29,560 bases of DNA from a virus. The stretch covers positions 1 through 29,560 of IMG/VR virus record IMGVR_UViG_3300031974_000226. One strand, given 5' to 3'. Both the position numbers and the translations under genes were made by a program. The notes beneath the pieces are model-generated. The model saw only the letters and a program-made list of their open reading frames with translations, was not told the origin of the DNA and did not search any database. Within the stretch, counting starts at the first letter, position 1; every line of letters begins with the position of its first letter. Below, one piece after another: positions 23,253 to 29,194 of the stretch.

Positions 23253-23468
23253 ATGCCTGAGACATCCACCATCACTCGCTCCCATCTCATCACTGCACTG
23301 CAGCACGAGTATGCTTTCTTGTGTCACGACGATTTCGATCCTGACGTTGACATGTCTGAGTCTGAGCATCTAGACTATCTCAACTCGCTCACTCTTGAGC
23401 AACTCATTATTGAGACAACTACCGACGACGAGTATACTCTCGACGACTTCATGCGTAACTGGCTTTGA
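23253..23468 (+). CDS. Highly acidic early protein
   Basis: 71 aa with about 17 Asp/Glu and two Arg, no Lys. Contains HLITALQHEYAFLCHDDFDP, then EHLDYLNSLTLEQLIIETTT and DDEYTLDDFMRNWL. The C-terminal pattern (LTLEQLI-x-ETT-x-DE-x-TLDDF) is one I recall from small cyanophage proteins with no known function. The charge would suit a DNA-mimic or host-enzyme inhibitor, which is inference only. Probably leaderless from P3. It is followed by the first hairpin spacer. Confidence 0.75.
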   Translation: MPETSTITRSHLITALQHEYAFLCHDDFDPDVDMSESEHLDYLNSLTLEQLIIETTTDDEYTLDDFMRNWL

Positions 23469-23543
23469 CTCTTACACTGAGGCTAACTTGTTAGCTTCTC
23501 TGTAGCACTCAAGCTACTCACTAACACATTCACAATTCGCTTC
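23469..23543 (+). promoter_or_regulatory. Hairpin spacer A (structured intergenic leader)
   Basis: Three nt after the stop: TTACACT (23472-23478), then hairpin 1 GAGGCTAA-CTTG-TTAGCTTC (23479-23498, one G-T pair, CUUG tetraloop), then hairpin 2 GTAGC (23502-23506) with GCTAC (23513-23517), then AACACATTCACAA (23523-23535) and ATG 23544. No Shine-Dalgarno. Same order of parts as spacers B and C. Confidence 0.75.
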
Positions 23544-23774
23544 ATGTTCTTCAACATCTTCCGCACTTCTGACGCTATCGACAACATCTCCGTTTCGCCT
23601 ATTCTTGGCGTTGTGCTTGTTGAGTATAGCAACGGTTTGTCCTATGAGTACACCAACGTTAGCCGTCGTGCTATCGTTAACCTGATGTGCAATCCTAACA
23701 TGTCGCTTGGCTTCTGGGTTAACGACAATTGCAAAGTGCACAGCCGCGTTAAGTATCAAGCACTCGCTTACTGA
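23544..23774 (+). CDS. KTSC-like domain protein, paralogue 1
   Basis: 76 aa. The pattern SDAIDNISVSP, VVLVEYSNGLSYEYTNVS, AIVNLM and later GFWVNDNC follows the small KTSC-type domain (a Ser/Ala-Ile strand, L-x-V-x-F/Y-x-NG-x-x-Y-x-Y-x-NV, a helix, then a G-x-F/W-x-N ending). This is a fold of uncertain function found in phages and bacteria. The next gene is a diverged copy with the same start (MFF) and blocks. Each copy has its own hairpin spacer upstream. Domain assignment is by residue pattern. Confidence 0.7.
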   Translation: MFFNIFRTSDAIDNISVSPILGVVLVEYSNGLSYEYTNVSRRAIVNLMCNPNMSLGFWVNDNCKVHSRVKYQALAY

Positions 23775-23850
23775 TAGTTACACTGAGAGCATACGTGCTC
23801 TCTCTGTAGCTTTCACAGCTACGCTCACTAACACTTAACACATTCACAAC
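23775..23850 (+). promoter_or_regulatory. Hairpin spacer B (structured intergenic leader)
   Basis: Three nt after the stop: TTACACT (23778-23784), hairpin 1 GAGAGCA-TACG-TGCTCTC (23785-23802, UACG tetraloop of the stable UNCG class), hairpin 2 GTAGCT (23806-23811) with AGCTAC (23817-23822), then AACACATTCACAA (23837-23849) and ATG 23851. Hairpin 1 has a different sequence from spacer A but the same position and pairing. Confidence 0.75.
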
Positions 23851-24075
23851 ATGTTCTTCCAAGCTGACAATCTGCAATCTTCCGCTATCCGTAGCCTGAA
23901 GCTCAATCCTGCAACTAGCCAGGCACTCGTTGAGTATGTCACCAGCGCTAAGTCTTTCCTCTATGAGAACGTGAGCGCTGATGCTATTGCTGACTTCTTC
24001 TTCGGTGAGATTGAGTCTGCTGGTAAGTTTGTCAATGCATATTGCAAAGGCAATCAGTACACCATCGTCGGCTGA
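23851..24075 (+). CDS. KTSC-like domain protein, paralogue 2
   Basis: 74 aa. Shares with the preceding gene the MFF start, SSAIRSLKLNP, ALVEYVTSAKSFLYENVS, AIADFF and GKFVNAYC blocks, so the two are tandem paralogues despite clear divergence. It fits the same KTSC-type pattern. Function unknown. It is preceded by spacer B and followed by spacer C, so gene and structured leader appear to have duplicated as one unit. Confidence 0.7.
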   Translation: MFFQADNLQSSAIRSLKLNPATSQALVEYVTSAKSFLYENVSADAIADFFFGEIESAGKFVNAYCKGNQYTIVG

Positions 24076-24144
24076 CGATTATACTAAAGCCTTCGGGCTT
24101 TTCTATAGTCCTCTGTGACTATGTGTTCTTTACCACATTCACAA
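24076..24144 (+). promoter_or_regulatory. Hairpin spacer C (structured intergenic leader)
   Basis: Three nt after the stop: TTATACT (24079-24085), hairpin 1 AAAGCC-TTCG-GGCTTT (24086-24101, the classic C(UUCG)G tetraloop, followed by TTC), hairpin 2 ATAGTC (24105-24110) with GACTAT (24117-24122), then CCACATTCACAA (24133-24144) directly abutting ATG 24145. Hairpin 1 could be a weak terminator. Confidence 0.78.
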
Positions 24145-24471
24145 ATGCTTTTCTACACCCACGAACTCACCGACGCTCTCTCTGAGCGCTTCGACGATGT
24201 ATCCGAGATCAACGATGTTGCACGCTACGGTTGTAGCGGCGGTGTGTCTGGTTTCATCTACCACACCGAATGCGCTGAGTTCTTTGATGCTCACGAAGAC
24301 AGTGTTGAGGATGTTTGCTATGACATGCTCGGCAAAGACTGGATGGCTACGCTAACCAAGCAAGCAGACATTGCATCCATTCTTGAGCTCAAGACTCAAG
24401 CAGTTTGGTTTGTCGTTGAGGCTTACTGTCAGGCTGTTATGCAAGAGATTGAGGAGGCAGTTCCCGCCTAG
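24145..24471 (+). CDS. Conserved cyanophage-type hypothetical protein
   Basis: 108 aa from ATG 24145; a longer frame from 24115 would run through the hairpin spacer and is rejected. Contains LTDALSERFDDVSEINDVAR, YGCSGGVSGFIYHTE, FFDAHEDSVEDVCYDMLG and a helical acidic C-terminus. The GCSGGVSGFIY block resembles a small phage/plasmid family without known function. Acidic overall. The spacer box ACACATTCACAA touches its start codon. Confidence 0.72.
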   Translation: MLFYTHELTDALSERFDDVSEINDVARYGCSGGVSGFIYHTECAEFFDAHEDSVEDVCYDMLGKDWMATLTKQADIASILELKTQAVWFVVEAYCQAVMQEIEEAVPA

Positions 24472-24550
24472 TTAGCTATACTTAGCGGCTCAACATCGAG
24501 TCGCTACCTAACCCAAACACATTCACAACACACACTCCAAGGACGCAGCA
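24472..24550 (+). promoter_or_regulatory. Hairpin spacer D with Shine-Dalgarno
   Basis: Four nt after the stop: CTATACT (24476-24482), then one longer hairpin TAGCGGCTC (24483-24491) with GAGTCGCTA (24498-24506), 9 bp including one G-T pair. Then AACACATTCACAA (24516-24528) and CCAAGGACGCAGC (24537-24549). AAGGA gives a proper Shine-Dalgarno 7 nt before ATG 24551, which the other spacers lack. Confidence 0.72.
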
Positions 24551-24772
24551 ATGCTAGTCTACATTGTCACCCAACGCTATCCGTACTCCGAGTCTGACAT
24601 TGTGTCAGTGTATCAAAACATTGATGCAGTAATGCACAAGATGGAGATTGTCCGCCTTCACGGTATGGATGAACTCGAAGAGATTAAGATCGAGTGCGCG
24701 GAAGTTATCAGTGAAGATACTGCACTTGAGCGCCTCAACAATGTTCGTAAGTACAAGCAAGTCTCCGAATGA
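24551..24772 (+). CDS. Small acidic hypothetical protein
   Basis: 73 aa: a short beta start (MLVYIVTQRYPYSESDIVSV) followed by helices (NIDAVMHKMEIVRLHG, LEEIKIECAEVIS) and a charged tail. No family recognised. It has its own Shine-Dalgarno (AAGGA) and starts a run of overlapping genes: its stop overlaps the next start as ATGA. Confidence 0.7.
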   Translation: MLVYIVTQRYPYSESDIVSVYQNIDAVMHKMEIVRLHGMDELEEIKIECAEVISEDTALERLNNVRKYKQVSE

Positions 24773-24960
24773 TTAGTAACACCTGCTACGAGTTGATCAA
24801 CACATCAACAGATCTAATCAACTATTGGCAGCCGCGTCTAACCAACAAAGCGTTGCTACAATACGTTGATCCCGTGCATGAGTACAAAGAGAATCATCTC
24901 GACTTGTACCGTTACATTGCGTGGGCTGAAACTTACGACCAATCCGAAGAAAACTACTAA
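24769..24960 (+). CDS. Small hypothetical protein
   Basis: 63 aa, helical, rich in Tyr/Asn/Leu (STDLINYWQPRLTNKALLQY, then DLYRYIAWAETYDQSEENY). No motif recognised. Overlaps both neighbours by a few bases, so translation is probably coupled. Confidence comes from the overlaps and the run of similar genes rather than from sequence similarity. Confidence 0.65.
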   Translation: MISNTCYELINTSTDLINYWQPRLTNKALLQYVDPVHEYKENHLDLYRYIAWAETYDQSEENY

Positions 24961-25115
24961 TGCCTGAAACCAACATCATCCTCGCCGTTGTAGGCGTTGT
25001 CGGACTTCTGTCCACTCTTGCTGTATACTCACGCGCAAACAATGCTAGCCTCTCCTATGAAAAGCGACTTGTACGACAGCGAAACGTTAACCGTGTGGCA
25101 CACGAGGATGAGTGA
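24960..25115 (+). CDS. Single-pass membrane mini-protein (51 aa)
   Basis: ATG 24960 overlaps the previous TAA (TAATG). After METN-like polar residues comes a clean transmembrane helix at about residues 5-23 (NIILAVVGVVGLLSTLAVY), then a basic tail (KRLVRQRNVNR) that would stay in the cytoplasm. It may act on the host membrane early in infection. No family recognised. Confidence 0.65.
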   Translation: MPETNIILAVVGVVGLLSTLAVYSRANNASLSYEKRLVRQRNVNRVAHEDE

Positions 25116-25227
25116 TTGTCTTCGTGCAATGGATGCACCTTGGCAGTCTACAATCAACCGAACAAACTACGGCTACGCTACGTGGCTAAGAATTTACTTA
25201 CAATACGTTGAGGTTCTCAATGACTGA
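25108..25227 (+). CDS. Mini-protein (39 aa)
   Basis: From ATG 25108, overlapping the previous stop by 8 nt: MSDCLRAMDAPWQSTINRTN and a C-terminal helix with WLRIYLQYVEVLND. An upstream in-frame ATG at 25057 would give 56 aa but overlaps the membrane gene by 59 nt; the shorter form matches the coupling pattern of its neighbours. Function unknown. Confidence 0.5.
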   Translation: MSDCLRAMDAPWQSTINRTNYGYATWLRIYLQYVEVLND

Positions 25228-25375
25228 TTGCGATGCTAAGATGCTTGTGTTCGTGCATGAGTTAATGCGCGACGAGTTAGTTACTCTACTTCGCAAACGT
25301 GGTAGAGCGTGTGATGCTGACTACCTCAAACTTCTTAACCTTTCCAACAAAGCACTTGAACTCCTCAATGACTAG
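25220..25375 (+). CDS. Mini-protein (51 aa)
   Basis: ATG 25220 overlaps the previous TGA by 8 nt; stop TAG 25373-25375. An all-helical protein: CDAKMLVFVHELMRDELVTL, then RGRACDADYLKLLNLSNKAL. The pattern resembles a small helical bundle. No family recognised. Confidence 0.58.
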   Translation: MTDCDAKMLVFVHELMRDELVTLLRKRGRACDADYLKLLNLSNKALELLND

Positions 25376-25586
25376 AACTCGTGAGTGGCTGCTATACAAT
25401 GCAGTCGAAGCTTGGCTACATCACTATAGCGAGCCACCCTCAGAAACCGTCTCTCAGTATAAACAACTGCGTGACGAGCTTCATGACACATTCATCGCGT
25501 CTATACAACCCAAGGACGCAGACACTCCCAAACCACGTACAACTCGCAAGCGTACCAATGCAAACAAGCCAGCCAAAACTTTATAA
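25368..25586 (+). CDS. Small protein with basic tail
   Basis: 72 aa from ATG 25368, overlapping the previous stop by 8 nt; the longer frame from 25299 is rejected because it lies in the preceding gene. N-terminal helices (TREWLLYNAVEAWLHHYSEP, YKQLRDELHDTF) and a disordered basic tail (PRTTRKRTNANKPAKT) that could bind nucleic acid. Contains one copy of CCAAGGACGCAG in coding sequence. No family recognised. Confidence 0.62.
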   Translation: MTRTREWLLYNAVEAWLHHYSEPPSETVSQYKQLRDELHDTFIASIQPKDADTPKPRTTRKRTNANKPAKTL

Positions 25587-25716
25587 CGTCACGCTACGTT
25601 CAGGCACTATCTCATTGCTAGCGCCCGATTCTGAGTCAGCCGCATGGATGGCTCTAGAATTGTCCCATGAGCGTAACGATGAACTTGTAGATGTGAGGCT
25701 GGCTGATGAGTGGTAA
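25558..25716 (+). CDS. Mini-protein (52 aa)
   Basis: ATG 25558 lies inside the end of the preceding gene (29-nt overlap). Product: PKLYNVTLRSGTISLLAPDS, then a helix SAAWMALELSHERNDELVDV. The strand-then-helix pattern with TLRSGTISL resembles small early cyanophage proteins. Stop overlaps the next start (ATG at 25706) by 11 nt. Function unknown. Confidence 0.6.
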   Translation: MQTSQPKLYNVTLRSGTISLLAPDSESAAWMALELSHERNDELVDVRLADEW

Positions 25717-26017
25717 ACCCTACTATCCGAACAACTGGGAGGCATACAAAGACGCTCCCGATGAGGCTTTCATCCCGCACACCTTCGAAGAGTTGATGTC
25801 TTGGAAGGTCGCGGGTTGGGAGCTTCCTTCTTCTGTGTGCTGCATCATACGCGCTGAGACGAAAGGCAAAGTCAAAGAGTACGTGTACCAGAAGCAGTAT
25901 GCAGCAGAGAATAAAGTCAAAAGTCTAATGGCAGAGGGTGCAGAGTTCACCGTCTGTACTGACGAAGCTATCCATTTTGTATCACCCGATTCCACCGATG
26001 TCATTGATTTCGATTGA
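25706..26017 (+). CDS. Conserved cyanophage hypothetical protein
   Basis: 103 aa. Contains PYYPNNWEAYKDAPDEAFIP, HTFEELMSWKVAGWELPSSV, CCIIRAETKGKVKEYVYQ and EFTVCTDEAIHFVSPDS. I recall the PNNW-x-A-x-KDAPDE and FEE-x-M-x-WKV-x-GWELPSSV blocks from many cyanophages, where the protein is unassigned. A compact alpha/beta protein with two adjacent Cys. It sits two genes before the RNA polymerase, so it is an early gene. Confidence 0.8.
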   Translation: MSGKPYYPNNWEAYKDAPDEAFIPHTFEELMSWKVAGWELPSSVCCIIRAETKGKVKEYVYQKQYAAENKVKSLMAEGAEFTVCTDEAIHFVSPDSTDVIDFD

Positions 26018-26129
26018 ACAGTATCACGAACTGGCTGAGGATTACCCTGAGCTAGCACAACTTATCCACATTCACGACGACACCAAGGACGCAGCGGAGG
26101 ACTTTATTGGCTACACCAGCGGAGATTGA
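25998..26129 (+). CDS. Acidic mini-protein (43 aa) overlapping the RNA polymerase start
   Basis: From ATG 25998: MSLISIEQYHELAEDYPELA, then QLIHIHDDTKDAAEDF. Overlaps the preceding gene by 20 nt and the RNA polymerase gene by 23 nt. It may couple translation of the polymerase, whose Shine-Dalgarno lies inside it. A second CACATTCAC...CCAAGGACGCAGC block (26068-26095) lies within its coding sequence. Confidence 0.6.
   Translation: MSLISIEQYHELAEDYPELAQLIHIHDDTKDAAEDFIGYTSGD
26095..26109 (+). promoter_or_regulatory. Shine-Dalgarno and TTG start of the RNA polymerase gene
   Basis: CGGAGG (26095-26100) lies 6 nt before TTG 26107. The frame has a stop at 26053-26055 and no ATG or GTG between that stop and 26107, so TTG is the only well-placed start for the polymerase. 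Confidence 0.7.
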
Positions 26130-28446
26130 CGAACAGATTAAGCTCGAACGCGATGCTATCTCGCAGGGGCTAACTAAGCTCCACAAGAATACACGCGAGC
26201 TTGAGGCTAAGTCCTATGCATCCGCTACAGTGTACGGTGCAGCATCTATTGACACACTGTTACCGCTTGTTGTCGAACAGATTGAGGCGACAAAGCTACG
26301 TCTAACCAAAGGTCAAGCGGGTGCAGCGTTCAAAGAGATACACCAATACCTAGCAGATGTTGAGCCTTTAGCTGCTGCTGCTATCGCTGTTAAACTAACC
26401 TTTGATAAGGTCTTCTCATACAAAGATAAGAGCAATCAGGTTACAAACGTATGCGATGCGATTGGTCTTGGTATTGAGCAAGAGTGTCAGATGCGTCACT
26501 ACGAAAAGAACGCACCTGGCTTACTCAAAGTCCTCAAAGATAACTACTGGCACAAGTCCATTGGTACTCAGCAGAAGCTAGTAGTCATTCGTACTTTAAT
26601 GAACCGCTATGATGTCAAACAGTGGGATGCGTGGGGTAGATCTAATCGCATCAAACTTGGAGGCTGGCTACTTGATTGCATCATGCAAAGTAGCGGGTGG
26701 TTCGAAAAGGACATGCAGCAAGAGGGACGCAAACGTGTACAGTATGTTGTACCTACTCCAGCGTTCATTGAGATCAAGGACGCAGTGATGCGTGACGCTG
26801 AGCTATTCAGCCCGCTTGCGTGGCCGATGCTCATCGAACCTAACGACTGGTCACACGATCGTTGTGGTGGCTATCTCCTCAACGAGGTCATGCGTGGTCA
26901 CGATATGGTCCGTCGCGGTAACCCCACATGTATACAGGGGGAGAAACCACTGGAGTTCTTGAATAAGATCCAGAAGGTCTCCTACTGTTTAAACCCTTTT
27001 ATTGTAGGGGTAGCTGAGAAGTTAGATGAGTTGGAAAGACCAGTAGGTAAGTTCCTTCCTATCGTTCACTACCCTCTTCCTCCTAAACCAGTAGACATTG
27101 CGGAGAACGAAGAAGCTAGAAAGTCTTATAGACGACAAGCTGCTGAAGTTCGTAATAAGCAAGCGAATGAGTTTAGGAAGTCATGTCGTACTCGAATGAC
27201 GATGGAAGCAGTAGCAAGGTTTAAGGATAGAGAGAAGTTCTACATTCCGTGGTCGTTTGACTATCGGGGTCGTGCTTACCCTATCCCTGCGTTTCTTACT
27301 CCACAAGATACAGACTTTGGAAAAAGTTTGTTGAGGAGTTATGAACAATCTTACATGACTCCTGAGGCTGAAGACTGGTTAGCTTTTCAAGTAGCTACAA
27401 CGTATGGTCTTGACAAAGCTCCTATGCAGGAGCGATTGCAATGGGTACAAGACAACATCACATTCATCAAGCGCGTTGCTACAGATCCCATTGGTTATCT
27501 TTCTGAATGGGAAGAAGCTGATGAGCCTTGGCAGTTTCTCGCAGCTTGTGAGGAGTACTACCATTGTGTTGTCGTTTGTGACCGCAGTCACACTGGCTTG
27601 TTTGTAGCAACAGACGCTACATGTAGTGGTCTACAAATCCTCGCAGGATTGGCACGTGACAGATCTACTGCACAACTTGTAAACGTCCTGCCTGGTAACA
27701 AACCACAGGATGCATACAAGGTCGTTGCTGAACAAGCTAAGCCACACAGTCCTAAGTCTATTCGTCCTTACATGGATCGAAAAACGGTCAAGCGTGTAGT
27801 GATGACCGTTCCCTATAATGCCAAACCTTTCTCCAACCGTGGGTACATCAAGGACGCACTGAAGGAAAAGGGTGTTGAGATTGACAAGGACGATCTAACC
27901 AAGACTGTTAAAGCAGTCAGAGATGCTATGGATGTCGTTGTCCCTGGTCCTATGGCTGTTATGACATGGATTGAGGATGAGGTATCCAAGGCTATTGATC
28001 GTGGTGAGACGAAGCTCACGTGGGTAACACCATCTGGCTTTGTCGTTAACCAACGGCTGATGAAGAAGCAGACGGTGCAAGTTGAGCTACAGTTGATGGG
28101 TCGTTGTAAACTTACAGTTGCAACAGAAGACTCCAACAAGGTAGACAAACAGCACCACAAGAACGCAACAGCGCCCAATCTGATTCACAGTTTAGATGCA
28201 AGCTTGCTCCACCTATCTGCACTACGCTTCGACGCTCCGATTTCCCTCATACACGACTCGGTTTTATGTCGTGCTACTGACATGTCTGTTTTATCAGCCA
28301 TTGTTCGTGAGACATACATGCACCTCTTTGCGGAGCATGACTACCTGAGAGACTTTGCGCAACAGATAGGCGCAGAGACTGAACCACCGATCATTGGAGA
28401 TCTGGAACCAGAATCCGTGATTGAATCCACTTACTTCTTTTGTTAA
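26107..28446 (+). CDS. Single-subunit DNA-directed RNA polymerase (T7 gp1-like)
   Basis: 779 aa, shorter than T7 RNA polymerase (883 aa). It transcribes the phage middle and late genes. Catalytic core is complete: DYRGR with D385; D503 in TDATCSGLQ (equivalent of T7 D537); RKTVKRVVMTVPYNAK with K562 and Y570 (T7 K631 and Y639, spacing of 8 kept); WVTPSGF; PNLIHSLDAS; and LIHDS with D717 (T7 D812). The C-terminus STYFFC replaces the T7 FAFA foot. Start is TTG 26107 behind a strong Shine-Dalgarno. The gene contains the second copy of the TAACCCCACATGTATA repeat (26919-26934). Its promoters cannot be identified from this window. Confidence 0.97.
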   Translation: MATPAEIDEQIKLERDAISQGLTKLHKNTRELEAKSYASATVYGAASIDTLLPLVVEQIEATKLRLTKGQAGAAFKEIHQYLADVEPLAAAAIAVKLTFDKVFSYKDKSNQVTNVCDAIGLGIEQECQMRHYEKNAPGLLKVLKDNYWHKSIGTQQKLVVIRTLMNRYDVKQWDAWGRSNRIKLGGWLLDCIMQSSGWFEKDMQQEGRKRVQYVVPTPAFIEIKDAVMRDAELFSPLAWPMLIEPNDWSHDRCGGYLLNEVMRGHDMVRRGNPTCIQGEKPLEFLNKIQKVSYCLNPFIVGVAEKLDELERPVGKFLPIVHYPLPPKPVDIAENEEARKSYRRQAAEVRNKQANEFRKSCRTRMTMEAVARFKDREKFYIPWSFDYRGRAYPIPAFLTPQDTDFGKSLLRSYEQSYMTPEAEDWLAFQVATTYGLDKAPMQERLQWVQDNITFIKRVATDPIGYLSEWEEADEPWQFLAACEEYYHCVVVCDRSHTGLFVATDATCSGLQILAGLARDRSTAQLVNVLPGNKPQDAYKVVAEQAKPHSPKSIRPYMDRKTVKRVVMTVPYNAKPFSNRGYIKDALKEKGVEIDKDDLTKTVKAVRDAMDVVVPGPMAVMTWIEDEVSKAIDRGETKLTWVTPSGFVVNQRLMKKQTVQVELQLMGRCKLTVATEDSNKVDKQHHKNATAPNLIHSLDASLLHLSALRFDAPISLIHDSVLCRATDMSVLSAIVRETYMHLFAEHDYLRDFAQQIGAETEPPIIGDLEPESVIESTYFFC
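26919..26942 (+). repeat. Copy 2 of the TAACCCCACATGTATA repeat, inside the RNA polymerase gene
   Basis: The 16-base match is followed by CAGGGGGA. Here it encodes GNPTCIQGE, a stretch without obvious T7 polymerase equivalent. Copy 1 is noncoding, so shared protein coding does not explain the match. Confidence 0.75.
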
Positions 28447-29012
28447 TGACCCGCACCATCCACAAAACTGAACAGCCTGTTGTCCTTGAAGGTTACCAAG
28501 CTGTACTGAAGCCGAGCAAGTTCGGCTATTCTTTGTCTGCCCTGGTCGATGCTGAACTGGTTGAGAAACTGGAAGAGGATCGCACTGAGTCCCTCAAGTG
28601 GGCAGAGACCAAACTGAAGAACCCCAAGCGTTCTACTCTCAAGCCTGAGCCTTGGGAAGAAGTTGCTGAGGGTCAATACAAGATCAAGTTCTCCTGGAAT
28701 GAAGAAAGCAAGCCTCCGGTTGTTGACACTGAGGGCACTCACATCACCGATGAGTCTATTCCTATGTACTCTGGCAGTCGTGTGAAACTCGCCTTCTACC
28801 AGAAGCCCTACATCCTGCGTGATGGTGTCACCTACGGCACGTCTCTCAAGCTTGTGGGCGTGCAACTTGTGGCACTGAATAACTCTGCTGCTGTTGACAC
28901 TGGCGACATGGCTGCTGAGGATGTGGCTGCACTGTTCGGCACTACTGCTGGATTCAAAGCCTCTGAACCTAACGTTACCACCACCGATTCCACCATCGAC
29001 GACGACTTCTGA
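28446..29012 (+). CDS. Single-stranded DNA-binding protein (T7 gp2.5-like)
   Basis: 188 aa from ATG 28446, which overlaps the polymerase stop (TAATG); a TTG at 28440 is not preferred. Gene position, after RNA polymerase and shortly before endonuclease I, matches T7 gene 2.5. The C-terminus ends in an acidic tail with a final Phe (TIDDDF), the hallmark that binds polymerase and helicase in gp2.5. A beta-rich body includes KIKFSWNEESKP, GSRVKLAFYQKPYI and GTSLKLVGVQLVAL, as in an OB fold. It coats ssDNA and supports recombination and replication. T7 gp2.5 is 232 aa. Confidence 0.88.
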   Translation: MTRTIHKTEQPVVLEGYQAVLKPSKFGYSLSALVDAELVEKLEEDRTESLKWAETKLKNPKRSTLKPEPWEEVAEGQYKIKFSWNEESKPPVVDTEGTHITDESIPMYSGSRVKLAFYQKPYILRDGVTYGTSLKLVGVQLVALNNSAAVDTGDMAAEDVAALFGTTAGFKASEPNVTTTDSTIDDDF

Positions 29013-29194
29013 TGATTACCTTTGATTGCACTAAAAACGAAGAGCTCGGACTGTACGAAGGCACCCTGTGTGTCCGACTTCCTGAGATCAGTGTCACCCG
29101 CTACAAGGCGGATCGCAACGACTTCAAGTATGAGATGCGTCGTGCGGTATCGGAGATCGTTGAAGAGATCATCGAAAAACAACTTGACGACTGA
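29012..29194 (+). CDS. Small hypothetical protein between SSB and endonuclease I
   Basis: 60 aa: beta strands (MITFDCTKNEELGLYEGTLC), then a charged amphipathic helix (MRRAVSEIVEEIIEKQLDD). Starts in the SSB stop (TGATG) and ends on the next start (TGATG), so it is locked into the same translational unit. Function not recognised. Confidence 0.72.
   Translation: MITFDCTKNEELGLYEGTLCVRLPEISVTRYKADRNDFKYEMRRAVSEIVEEIIEKQLDD

Noticed and set aside
24079-24482. YTAYACT blocks of the hairpin spacers as ordinary -10 promoter boxes
   Set aside because: TATACT/TACACT resembles a -10 box, but none has a -35 match or an extended TG, and the position tracks the stop codon and hairpin rather than a start site. 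Not excluded.
25057-25227. Longer 56-aa version of the mini-gene at 25108
   Set aside because: It would overlap the membrane mini-gene by 59 nt, while the start at 25108 gives the 8-nt overlap typical of its neighbours.
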